DNA of 64,000 bases from Ustulina deusta (taxonomy: Eukaryota; Ascomycota; Sordariomycetes; Xylariales; Xylariaceae): the NCBI GenBank assembly GCA_023159155.1, contig JAJNNX010000001.1, positions 2,480,001-2,544,000 on the forward strand. The letters are read 5' to 3'. Positions 46,541 through 58,900 of the stretch are shown here, piece after piece (position 1 is the stretch's first letter; each line of letters begins with the position of its first letter). The notes under the pieces were generated by a model. That model was not told where the DNA came from. It did not search any database and saw only the letters and a list, made by a program, of their open reading frames with translations. Made by a program: the position numbers and the translations under genes.

Positions 46541-49150
46541 TTATGCAAGATATGTGTAAGAAGATCCCTCTCTTTCGAGGTAATCCTTCTCAATCAATCT
46601 ATTTCACATTAGTAGATGATCCGGCGGATGGATGAAAACTTACTTTTCAATGTTTTGCTTGATCTCAGAAGTATCTACAGCTCCACGTTTCTTGGTCTGA
46701 TTGATGACCTCAGCGACGAGATTGGCATGGGTCATTGTCTTGCGACTCTTCATAATGCGAACAATCGCTGCTTGTGTCTCGAATTGTCTGTCTCTAGCAA
46801 CTCTTTCATGTGTTTCTTTGTTCTCTTCTTTAGTTTCCTTGAGTTGGATCTGATTGATCTTGATGCGGAACTTGGGGTCGGAGAAGCTCTTATTGACCAC
46901 GAATGTATCTGTCGGATTGACATCCTTGCCCCTCGGGTCTTTTGTGATAACACGGACTTTGCCACACGCTAGGGACTGCAGTGTTCGATCTAAATCTTGA
47001 CCACTGAGGCCAGAGCGTTCCGCTATTTGTTGATATGATATGGGCGCATCGGTCTGGTTAAAAATAGTCAAGACAACCGCCTGGTAGGCACTAACTAACA
47101 GCTCCTTGGGCCCTTTGTTGAACGATGCCTTAACAACGCAGTGGGCAAGGGAATGTTTCCAGGTGAGCCGTCGTCCTGTATGCTTGTTGATGTAGTACGC
47201 AGCAAACTGCTCTATTTGAGACGCAACTTCATCGGGTAACAAGAGTTGAGTGTCTGGGTAAGTGGGCCATGCTGCGGCTGATAAAATGCTAACGTTAAGA
47301 TCAAGCTTGCTCTTGGTCCGCCCGTTGCCCTCGCGCCAAGCTTTGTATGAGACCATCTCATCACGAGCCATTTGCTGGTCTTTGAACATCTGTTCCAAGT
47401 TACGGGTGAAGTCTGAGCCACATTCGCTTTTCAGTTTGGCAAGCATGCTCCTTTCTGCATCTGCACTCGCACTGCGACCCATTAAGAGTCGCCGTGCGAG
47501 ATCCTGTTTATAGAAAGCTTCAAACACACCTTTGCCTTCGATGAAACGGAACAATTCGAGGGCTTTGTCTAATTGGCGGTCCAGTTCCGCGTCCTCGTCG
47601 CCCGTGCTGGCTTGGCCACTCTTCTCTGCATCCACGCGATCCTGGACATCTGAGAGTAGTGACGTTGGGAGAGTCTTCAAACCACCGCGGAGAAGCATAT
47701 CAAGGTACTTCGCAATCATCTCGCCAACCTTCGAGGTTCCCGTATTCCTGGATGCCATATTCCTCTTATCATTGATAAAGCTGTCGAACGCTTGTCTCAA
47801 GCCATGTGCAAAGTCGTCGTCTTTCTTGAAGGCATCTCGCACCATAATGTCTAAAGCTCTCCTGAACTCGAGTAACCGTACTACCATTTCATCTCCTCTC
47901 GAAGTGTCGTTGACGATGGCGGAGCCCGCTTTCTTGATATAATCTTCCCACGGCCCTTTCAGCCTCTTTTGAAGGTTACTCAAACGCAGCAGATCGTACA
48001 GAGCCTTCATAGATTCCACGGAGTTCTCATCCAGGATTTTGCTTATACTGCCACCGTCCAGCAACTTTTCGGAATAGTTGTCGATTAATATGCGATGTGC
48101 CTCATTCATAAGTTGCCGCTTCGTAGTACTGTCAAAATTGAAGGCATTGCAGCGGTCGTCTTCACGAGACAGGAGCTTCTCACAAGCAGATATGTAGGAC
48201 TTGAGCGAGGCAGCACTTAGCTCGTCGGCAAATTCATTTAAGTAGACACTGGATGACGTTAAGAAAAGGGGCTCGAACAACCTGCCATAGACGTTGAGGA
48301 CGTTCAACATAGAGATAGAATCGCGCAATAATGCAGGGTCAAATCGCGAGTCGCCTTTTCGATCATAATCGATCAGGTCGCACATGCCAGCCAAGGACTT
48401 CGCGGCCATGCCGGAATCGGATGATTGCGGAGAGGTAAAGGCCATCTTTCTGAAAAGTGCTATTGCCATATCGTTAATCCGTTGAAAATCTTTATTATTC
48501 AATAGGAATGAACGATCGAGGTAGCTGAAAATGGAACGAATTGTGGTCTAGGATTAGGGTTAATACTAGCCCGTCACGAGATGTTTGAGGTTACTTGCGG
48601 ACTGAGAATCCCAGACGACCCAATATTTATAAACAGCTCTGAGCATGCCAATATTAGATGAACCACCGTCTACTATGATGAGTCGCTGCAGAGGACCGTT
48701 CAAATAAGACTCGCACTGAGCTCGCAAGATCTCTAACAGCTCAGGAGCGGCTCCATGGCGACAGATATCCTCAACACCCCTGTAAAGAGTTTCGAGGGGC
48801 TGCCGGGGCTGCTGGTTGTTGAAGATGGCCACGAGAGCGTCCGTCAACTCTTTCCTCCTCTTCTCGTAGTATTGTTCGACATCAGCGGGACGCGAGATGG
48901 CGCGGAGTCTCGAGACGGTAAGCTTCTTGGCGCCCTTGTTCGGCTCGAAGGCTGATCGAGTAACGATGGCTGGCCTCTTCCCGAGCGCCTTACTCATGGT
49001 GTAGGACCCCGGAGCACTCGGGCTAGTGACTCTATGTCGTTTGCTGTCGAGTCGAGTCGGGAAGACGTCGTTTCCCGATGGTCCTCGTTTGGATGGAATC
49101 GCAGCAGAAGGAGGCAGGCCGTCGGGGGGGGAGTGCGAAGTCGAAGGCAT
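46541..49150 (-). CDS. cul4: Cullin-4, CRL4 ubiquitin ligase scaffold
   Basis: Exons 48599-49150, 46644-48547 and 46541-46598 give 837 residues. A basic, disordered N-terminus (DSKRHR, SKALGKRPAIVTR) precedes the cullin-4 start GAKKLTVSRLR. The cullin homology domain contains FRFIEGKGVFEAFYKQDLARRLLMGRSAS, and SECGSDFTRNLEQMFKD. The C-terminal winged-helix has VRIMKSRKTMTHANLVAEVI with the neddylation lysine, then the standard ending LIEKDYLERE...YTYLA. Intron 48548-48598 uses a GC donor (GCAAGT) and joins VVWDSQS to TTIRSIFSYLDRSFLL, with spacing equal to that of human CUL4A. The alternative GT donors nearby break the frame or lose the conserved IRSIF block. Cul4 with DDB1 and RBX1 supports ubiquitination in replication, heterochromatin and DNA methylation control in fungi. 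Confidence 0.94.
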
Positions 49151-50752
49151 AGGCTGGGCCAGGCGAGGTCCTGCAACAGAAAGTCACAAAGACCTCGATG
49201 GTTGGACCGTAAGTGGACTGCCGGTGGATACGGAGATGCAACGATACCAAGAAAGTCCCAGTCCCGTCTCTGTGGGCGACAGGTGAGGTGAGGACGGAGA
49301 CGCGACGTTGGTTGGTTGTGTGCACCCAGGGATGTGTGGTTGAGTACCTCAGCGTCTCGAGTAGGTACTTCCAATCTCTAGAGGTGCAGAGCTCCGAGTC
49401 GTCATTATCGCCTCCGAGTGACCTGTGCTCCAAAGCTGCGGCTTACCTTCTACTCTGTCGTGGTGGGCTGAATCTCATTACCGTGGTGTAGTGTGACATG
49501 GGTTGTAATCGCGGGGCTTCGCGTTACTTAAGTCCGGGACCGCACAGTACGAAGTCCATGCATAACAGGTAGGTAGGTGACACGGCACACGTATTTACAT
49601 ACCTTAGTGATGCATCTGTATTGGTCCCGCTTCTAGGTGGGTATCCCCAAGGCCGACGGACGGTCGTACTGTCTCTATCCACGGTAGATACATACCTATT
49701 GCCATCTATAGGTAGGTACCTACTGTACTACTTATTCCGTAGCTACATATGTCGCTAGGTAGCTTACACTCCCTTAGTAGGTACCTTACCTCATACATGC
49801 AACGCAGCTTCTGTCAACACGCTGACCCAGGCTTGCCAGCGATGCTGCGGAGAAACATTGTAAATACCGTACAGTACACCATTATCGGCCAGAAGAGTTC
49901 ACTCCGACGACCCTGCAGATGATTAGATAAGCCATAGGCCAAAGGCAGATGCCAAGCCTGCCAGATCAAGGGCAGGAGGTCTATTTACAGTATTAAAGTC
50001 CAGGTTAAGCGCGGAGGAGAGGTTATCATATCACTTACCTATCACACATCAATGCCTATACTACATATGTATCTAGTCGTCTAGGTATGTCTTACAGGAC
50101 CTGTTGGGCTTCTATCGCAGTGTTTTTCATTACGTAACTGATTTAAGTTTCCAACTCACCGATTTATCTATCACTGTTGTACCTATTTCCTACCGAGGTT
50201 TTAAAAGAATTAATACACGTAGACAAATACCTCTAGCGAAAATGCAGCATACCTACTACTTACCTACTTACAGTACTGACATGTAGTGTGGATCAGAGAT
50301 AGTGTAGATGGGTGAGGTACCTACCGGTACTTATGCTTCCAGTTTATCCTAAGGCATGACAGCTCTGGAAGCTTATGTAGTATAGAAATATGGGGCGGTC
50401 ATTATATCGGCCAATAGACAATGAGATATAGTTTCATTCCGCGTTGCGGAGCTCATCGGTTGCAGTTCGGCGCTAGACATACACTAGCGGTCAGGACAGC
50501 TCCCTAGCGGTCGTTCGCCGCCTTGTCCTGGCCTGTAGTGCGCCTGCAGTGGGCCCCGTAATAAAAATCCCCGGATATATCATCATGTCGATGGTTCTCG
50601 ACTAGCTGACGGATGACTAATTGACATTGGGTGGCATGGGAAAAGCTCACCCCCCGAACACCATTTAACTTCCGTCACTCGAGCTCCTAATCGCGCCATC
50701 TCAATCCTCTGCTACCTATGCCCTGAGCTTCCCTCCTCAGCGTCCTAAGGTC
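49151..50752. other. Divergent promoter region, cul4 / ycf1
   Basis: 1.6 kb between divergent genes. It is dense in the short motif family (AGGTAGGTAGGT near 49569, ATAGGTAGGTACCTAC near 49709-49724, GTAGGTACC near 49780, GAGGTACCTACCGGTAC near 50314). No coding evidence. Confidence 0.55.
49713..49724. repeat. Palindrome GTAGGTACCTAC
   Basis: Perfect 12-bp palindrome, one of at least four related sites in the cul4/ycf1 promoter region. Confidence 0.6.
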
Positions 50753-53700
50753 ATGCGATTCGGCGCCCAATCCCAGGAGGTCCTCCAACTGACCGGATCC
50801 TTCACCGGCTACCGGCCAATCCTCGAGCTTGGAAACCACTACCTCAGCGCATCCGATTCTTTCAGACAGCCATTATGCGGTAACGAGGAGGGCTGGGGCC
50901 CTCTGAGCCCCTTTCGATACGACTTCACGCCATGCTTCGTCGACATCTGGGTCTTCGCTGTCGCTGCCTTCGGTCTTGTCTGCGGCCCGCTGGCCATCTG
51001 GCACGTGTTGCGCAAACAGAAGGCTGTCGCGGTTCGCAAGGATTGGCATTTCTGGACCAAGCAGGTAGGTACATGCACGCAGCCCTGTCCACTCCTTGCG
51101 TGCCTTCAAGCGCATGGACTGCCGAGGTGTACGATGCTGACGGCGAGTTGTAGTCTCTACTCGTGCTTGTGGCTGCCGATACCGCTGTTCAGCTCGCCAT
51201 CCAAATCCTCTACTTCCCTGGCATCTGGTTCGGCGATTTTCGATTCCTTACAACTCTATCGACGCTTGTATCGCTTGCTGTCATCTTCACGGTCCAATGG
51301 CTGGAGCACGCCCGTTCAAGAAATGCCAACGGGGTGGTCTTGTTCTACTGGTTACTCCTGTTGATTGCATATACCGTTAAGCTCCGGTCGTTGGTGTCTC
51401 AGCAGCTGTATGACAAGAATCTGCCATATTTCGTAACATACGTTGTTGGCCTCGGCCTGTCTGTGTTTGAATTCCTATTCGAATGGCTGTGGCCAGAGCG
51501 AGCTAGCGCGTACGAGGCTTTAATAGACGAGGAGGGAGTGGAATGCCCCGTCGAATATGCCACCATCTTCTCCCGTCTCACTTTTTCGTGGATGACACCT
51601 ATGATGAAGTTTGGGTACAAGCAATTTCTTACTGAGGAAGACCTATGGGGTCTTTCTCCAGACTCTACAACTCGCGCAACAGGAGATCGCTTTGACAGCG
51701 CGTGGCAATATGAATTGGCGCACCGGAAGAAACCCAGCCTCTGGATAGCCATGTTTAAAGCGTATGGTGGCCCCTATTTGGGTGCAACGGTCTATAAACT
51801 CATCAATGATCTCTCTGCCTTTGCGCAACCTCAGCTGTTGCGGTATCTCATCAACTTTGTAGACTCGTACAGCAAAGGCCAGGTGCCGCAACCTGCCATC
51901 AAAGGTGCCGCCATAGCAATCGCAATGTTCTTTGTTGCAACACTGCAGACTACTGTGATTGTAGGTGCAGTCTCCTCACTCTGCCATGTATTTATGCTAA
52001 CAAAGTACAAGCACCAATACTTCCAGTTAGCATTTGTTACCGGGATGCATATTAAGTCTGGTTTGACCTCAGCCATCTATAAGAAGTCCCTAAAGCTTTC
52101 AAATGAAGGCCGTTCGTCAAAAACTACGGGCGACATTGTCAACTATATGGCTGTTGACGCTCAGCGGCTCCAGGATTTGACCCAGTTCGCCCAGCAAGCG
52201 TGGTCCGCTCCTTTCCAAATCATTATCTGCATGGTTTCATTGTACCAGCTCGTGGGTTGGTCCATGTTGTCTGGAATTGGTGTCATGCTCATCATGATTC
52301 CCATCAATGGCTTCATTGCCCGATTTATGAAACGCCTACAGAAACAACAGATGAAGAACAAGGATGCCCGGAGCCGATTGATTGCTGAAATTGTCAATAA
52401 CATGAAGAGCATCAAGCTTTATGCATGGAGCACAGCCTTCATGAACAAGCTGAACTTTGTCAGAAACGACTTGGAGCTGAAAAATCTTCGTAGAATCGGT
52501 GCTGGGCAAGCATTTGCCAACTTTACTTGGTCCACTACGCCATTCCTAGTCTCCTGCTCCACCTTTGCAATATTCGTTTGGACACACGATATACCTTTGA
52601 GCACTGAAATTGTCTTTCCAGCTCTCGCACTGTTCAATCTGCTTACTTTCCCGCTTGCTGTTTTGCCCATGGTTATTAGTTCTATTATCGAGGCTTCTGT
52701 TGCGGTCCAACGCTTGGGCGAATACCTTACTGCTGAAGAAATTCAGCCTGACGCCGTCGGTGTTGGCCCCGCCGCTGAGGAGCGAGGAGACGATGCAGTC
52801 GTCATCCGTAATGGCACATTCTCTTGGAATCGCTATGAGACGAAGACCGTGCTGAAAGGTATTGATTTTACGGCTCATAAGGGTGATCTTCACTGTGTTG
52901 TTGGCAGAGTTGGCCAGGGCAAATCGTCACTCCTGCAAAGCATCCTCGGCGACTTATGGAAAATTGAGGGTGAGGTGCGTATTAATGGGACCGTGGCGTA
53001 TGCTTCTCAACAGCCATGGATCATGAATGCAACGGTCAAGGAGAACATCATCTTTGGACATCGATACGATTCAAATTTCTATGAGAAGACAGTTAAAGCA
53101 TGCGCGTTACTAGATGACTTTGCGCAGCTTCCCGATGGAGATGAGACCGTCGTTGGCGAACGGGGTATCTCTTTGAGTGGTGGTCAAAAGGCACGAGTCG
53201 CTCTTGCTCGGGCCGTCTATGCTCGAGCCGACATTTACTTGCTTGACGACTGCCTTTCCGCCGTCGACTCCCACGTTGCCCGGCACATAGTAGAGAATGT
53301 TTTAGGCCCAAGAGGTCTTCTCAACTCGAAGTGCCGCATTCTTGCCACTAACGCCATTGCCGTTCTGAGCGACGCTGACTTTATCTGCCAACTAAAAGAA
53401 GGAGAGATAGTCGAGAGCGGAACATTCCGTCAGCTAATAGCGATGAAAGGGGGCATCGCAGAACTTATTAAGAGTTCTGGACAAGATTCCGGTCCATCCT
53501 CGTCGGTTGCTAGCTCTTCAGGCTCTGGCCCTGATAGGCTTGGAAGTGACACGTCGACGTATATTGAGCCAGATACTCACCAGGATAAAGAAGAGATCGA
53601 GGAAGCCCAAGAAGGACTAGCTGAACTGGCGCCTATCAGGATTGGGGCCGCTTCAAATACTCAGAATCGTAGGGGCAGCATGGCGACTCTCAGACGAGCT

Positions 53701-55978
53701 AGTGCGGCTACCTTTAAAGGCCCTAGAGGAAAACTCGGTGACGAGGAGGGCCCAAGCGCCAAATCCAGGCAGACCAAGGAACATTTGGAACAGGGCAAGG
53801 TGAAGTGGGACGTTTACCTTGAATATGCTAAAACGAGCAACCTTGTGGCTGTTGCCATATATTTATTCACATTAATTGCAGCGCAGTCGGCCCAGATCGG
53901 CGGCAGCGTTTGGCTCAAGAACTGGGCGGAGCGGAATGGCGCAGCTGGGGGTAACCCTGACGTGGCTAAATATCTCGGCGTCTATTTCGCCTTTGGTGTA
54001 GGATCTGCTGCATTGACTGTTGTCCAAACTCTGATTCTATGGATATTCTGTTCCATCGAGGCTTCAAGAAAGCTCCACGAGCGAATGGCAACGGCCATCT
54101 TTAGAGCGCCAATGTCCTTCTTCGACACTACGCCTGCCGGGAGGATTCTGAACCGGTTCTCAAGTGACATCTACCGGTTAGATGAAATCCTGGCGCGGAC
54201 TTTCAATATGCTCTTCGTCAACTTGTCTCGCTCTGCTTTTACTCTTATTGTCATCTCAGTTGGTACCCCAGCTTTTGTCAGTTTGATCATCCCACTAAGC
54301 GCTGTGTACTATTGGGTTCAGCGCTATTATCTTCGAACGTCGCGAGAATTGAAGCGCCTGGATAGTGTCAGCCGGAGTCCCATGTACGCACATTTCCAAG
54401 AATCACTTGGTGGCATCAGCACCATCCGGGCGTATCGCCAGCAAGAAAGATTTGAACAAGAAAACGAGTACCGGGTTGATTCAAATCTACGAGCATACTT
54501 TCCATCCATCAGCGCCAATAGATGGTTAGCGGTGCGTCTAGAATTTCTTGGCGCTGTCGTTATCCTCGGAGCTGCAGGATTCTCTATCCTTTCGGTGACA
54601 AACTACAGTGGTTTGGGTTCAGGCATGGTAGGTCTTTTAATGTCTTACGCTCTCCAGATCACCACATCAATGAACTGGATTGTTCGCCAAACGGTGGAAG
54701 TGGAAACCAACATCGTATCCGTGGAACGTATTCTGGAATATGCACGTCTGCCAAGTGAAGCTCCTGAAATTATCCCCCGCCACCGGCCCCCTGTCGCCTG
54801 GCCTGCAAATGGCGCGGTGGAATTTCGCAACTACAGCGCTCGCTATCGTGAGGGCTTGGGCTTGGTATTGAAGAACATCAACCTAGACATCAAATCGCAT
54901 GAGAAGATTGGTGTAGTTGGACGAACTGGTGCTGGCAAATCATCACTAACACTCGCCTTGTTTCGCCTCATCGAGGCTGACACTGGCCAGATTAACATAG
55001 ATGATCTAAACACATCTACAATTGGTCTGCTGGATTTGCGGCGGCGTCTTGCTATTATTCCTCAAGATGCCGCACTTTTTGAGGGCACAATTCGAGACAA
55101 TCTTGATCCGGGTCATGTGCACGATGACACAGAGCTATGGACTGTACTTGGTAAGTCTAATCTCATTCTGTACTCTCCAACCTTGCGCTACCGAGTTCGA
55201 GTAGCGCTTTTAATTGTATACCGTTACAAGGACTGTTCCTTCCTTCCTCGTTACCAAAATACTAATTACGTTGCCTGTTATAGACCATGCGCGACTTAAG
55301 GAACATGTAGCAAACATGGAAGGGGGTCTGGAGGCGAAAATCCATGAAGGAGGTAAGTCCCGTCGACACCGGCAATTTTTCGCTTTCTTTCGGCACTCGT
55401 TGGTGTCTTCATCGCCCGTACGGCCCTTTGTATGCTGGGGTGAGGGTACACGGCAGCACACGAGTCCTGCCGAGATGCAACGAACCAACTGATGATCAAT
55501 GATTCTATTTTTCCTACCTCCAATGCGGCACGTGGACCTCCCGCGTGATCGCTAGCGCATCCCAACGCTGCAGGGTCCAGTCAAGACTTTCTCGAGCAAT
55601 TCAAATATAGTCACCCTCTGATTACGTGTACGCTGACGCTTACTCCACTTAGGCTCGAATTTATCGGCTGGCCAGCGACAATTGATATCTCTGGCTCGTG
55701 CAATGCTTACCCCGTCTAACATTCTTGTCTTGGATGAGGCAACGGCGGCGGTCGATGTTGAGACAGATGCCATGCTTCAGACGACGTTGCGATCAGATAT
55801 TTTTTCCCACCGCACCATCATAACCGTTGCCCATCGCATTAATACCATTCTCGACAGTGATAGGGTAGTTGTCCTTGACAAGGGTGAGGTAGTGGAGTTT
55901 GATACCCCCCAAGCCCTCATTAAGCAGAGGGGTATATTCTACAGTTTAGTGAAGCAGTCCGGTCTGGATACGGAATAG
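50753..55978 (+). CDS. ycf1: MRP/ABCC-type vacuolar ABC transporter (YCF1-like)
   Basis: Exons 50753-51064, 51154-51960, 52012-55150, 55284-55352 and 55653-55978 give 1550 residues, full length for the family. The N-terminal TMD0 begins [22 protein letters not shown], typical of fungal YCF1. Two membrane domains alternate with two nucleotide-binding domains. NBD1 has Walker [12 protein letters not shown] near 671, signature [14 protein letters not shown] near 761 and Walker [13 protein letters not shown] near 780. NBD2 has [11 protein letters not shown] near 1343, signature LSAGQRQL near 1446 and [12 protein letters not shown]. The linker near 926-937 carries RRGS and RRAS, which fit kinase consensus. 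NBD1 has aspartate where NBD2 has the catalytic glutamate, the normal ABCC asymmetry. Relatives pump glutathione conjugates and cadmium-glutathione into the vacuole. The 51-nt intron 51961-52011 is in frame and easily missed. Confidence 0.95.
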
Positions 55979-58900
55979 GCTCACCACGATCTAGACGGTC
56001 TACCCTAGGACGAGATTCGTGTTTAGTGGCTGAAAAAAATAGAGTGTTGAGTTGTCTAGCACCTATTAGACATATACTTAGGCAAGAGCGTCTCTTAATG
56101 GCGTGTATAAAATTACTTATCATGATGCCCTAGTAAGGCTAGACTAGATAGAAACGGAGTTGGACTAAAAAAGTGCGTGGGTTTTGTTTGAGACCCTTCA
56201 CCAATTATTACGAGCTACGCTGTGAGCTGTGCCCATAACCAACGGACTGCCCGTTTAGCATTGTATGCCCATAATTAGATCTCATCGACGCGGTTTGACA
56301 TACAGGAACCACCACCTATAAGAATCTCAGATAGCTATTGTCCGCCTTACCTTGAGATGACCACGATCATGTAGCGTTTAGGCGGGCTCGGCATTTCCAT
56401 ATTTGGGATCTTGCTATAGCCTCTTTGCTCGGCTGCGTTCAGTTATTGTTGCTTCGGCGTATTCATGATGCATTTCGTGTGTCGTCTCATCGGAATCTAA
56501 GGTATCTAATCACTTGTATGCCTAGTCTTGATCACGGGTGGGTGAAGGAGTGGGATTGTAAGACAAGGGGCCACGGCTGCATGCTGATCGATTACCGATG
56601 CCACGCGCCTGCGCATGCATGTACCAGCAGTCATAGGACTTAGCCATACATATGTACATCTCAAGTGAGCTTAACAGCAGAACAAGACAGGGCGGCGAGC
56701 AGGCAGGTAGGGTAGAGTAGAGTGATGGTTTTTCTGCTGTACAGGAGGGTAGGATAGAAGAGCCCCATAGGTAACAGGGCAGTGCAAACGATCACATTTC
56801 ATGGCCTTCGAGGTCTGTGAAGGATTCGCGGTGTGGAGATTAAACGTGTTTGTGCATGCTGCTTTAGGCTATACAATCGACTCAAAGCGGAATGTTCGGG
56901 TTCCCAATCGGTCGACTTGCGTTGCATTAGTCGCTATTGGTCCAAGTATTGGAGCCTTCATTTTCGGTACTTTTAAATGTCTTCAAATGTTCGTGGTGTA
57001 GCTGTGTTACGCACCAGACCATAAAGTTGCTACACTGCGGGTTGCTAGACCGCCACATCTTTGGGCCGGCTTATCGCTTTTTCGATCGATCATGCAAGTC
57101 GTCATTGTCTCATAGGCACGCTTGACTGCCGGTCGCACAGACGAGACTGCCAACCGATGTCTCGAGGTTTCGTTGCAATGCGGGGACAAATGGGAAGCTG
57201 CCATGGCGACGAGGCGCTGCCTGGCATTATGCAGCATCAGTAGACCGGGCATTCAACAAAAAGTCATGGGCTTTGCTATACCGTAGATAGGCACTTATTG
57301 ACAACGGTGGCATACAAGTACTGCTTGCGATCAAGCTTAGGGTTGATACACTGCTCGGATTTCCTGACGGGAACAGCAGCCTATACAAAAGCGGCTCTTG
57401 ATATAATGGCCGCACGACATGCCTGCCATATGCAAGTGTCAGCAACGGAGACATAGTCAATATCCAACGGGAGCCTAGAACAATGAATGACACCCGATCG
57501 AGAAGAGTCGCGATCAGCCGCTTTTCCTTGGGCCTCCGTCCTACCATGTAGGCTACACACGCGGCGGTGAGACCAGGATCGTTGAAATTGACGGGACACT
57601 CACCGCATGTGACCGACTATCCAGCACTCGCAGAGACATCGGGCTCCTCGTCGTAGCACGAGCTGCCTCGACACGACGTCTTCCTCTTTGTGCATGGGAG
57701 GTGGCCTCCAGTCAGGCCGACAAGAGATACGCTAACAGGCCAGCTCGAGACCGATGACTGTTATTCAAGATGCGCTAATAGTCGGGTTTCTGGTTCGATT
57801 CGAGGGCATCATGCACGTGGTTATTAAAACGGAATAGATCGCGAATCTCGAGCGCCGAAACGACGGGGAGACGGTCTTTATGCTGTGCAACAGTATCGCG
57901 CCGGCATAGGAGAGGAGATGGCGGATACCGTTGGGGAGCCTGATCTTGGCGAGAGAATACAGAGTAGTTTGGCATAACCACACCAACTTCTATACGTATG
58001 CCACAAGAAGGAGGCCCAAGTGACACTTGAGGGCACTCGTCCAGTAGTTAAATGCACACAACACCCGTTGGGTTTCTTCCTACGAGGTATTTATGCCGAT
58101 CTTATACTACGTCGACAGTGGACCAGGGTAGTAACAAGGAAGCTCAGGTGTGGCGGCCTTGTCGTCCCCCAACTAAGTAAGGCAGGCATCTGAGACTGCA
58201 GAGATCGTACTTCTTTCACACTCTGTCAAGGCCTGAGTGACCCACAGAGGGTGTTGGGCTGCCTGAGCAAAAGGGAGGCGTCCGGTTGGACAGGCGTCTC
58301 GCTCCCAGCATTGAAGTGTAATTACAGGCCCTCCGGGACCCCGATCCCAATTCCCAAGCGCTCGGGACGACTGTGTACATCCCGTCTCGAGGAAGTTGTT
58401 GGGCGTGGCGCCCTACTAAGGCAGGGTATTTAATATTACCCAGCGCATCTGTTCAAGAGGCGTGGGCGAGAAGGGGGACCAGCCATCCATGCACGATTGC
58501 CAGGCGAGCGGAGCCGGCCTGACGCTGCTTTCAACGAGGCTTGGTGCATTTAGTCGGACGCCCATGTCGTTGGAGTGTAACAGCAACCTTGACTTCGCAT
58601 CCCCGGTCAGGCTTTCGTTATTTGGCAATTGCGTCATACAATATCGAATCCTGTGTGCTTGTCGACAGCCGCACACGGCAGTGAGAATTGCGATCGAATA
58701 TCCAGGCACTCTCATCCCATCTCCGGGTCAAACTAGCTACGGGTGTTGACCATTTAGCTGACGGAAGATGCCCGGGCAGATTAATCCAGAAAGTAAAGCA
58801 GTTCCAATTTGGTATCACCGCAACGGGTGACGAGACGTGTTCCTCAACAACATTACCTATGTTATCGTCTTAACATAGCGAGTGCCAGAAAATGGGTAAG

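Noticed and set aside
48555..48566. TTAGGGTTAA resembling a telomeric repeat
   Set aside because: A single unit inside the cullin-4 intron, where it is part of the branch-site region; no array.
55151..55283. Read-through of the ABC transporter frame to a stop at 55299
   Set aside because: This would end the protein before the second NBD signature. Splicing at GTAAGT (55151) continues into the rest of NBD2, so the gene is intact rather than truncated.
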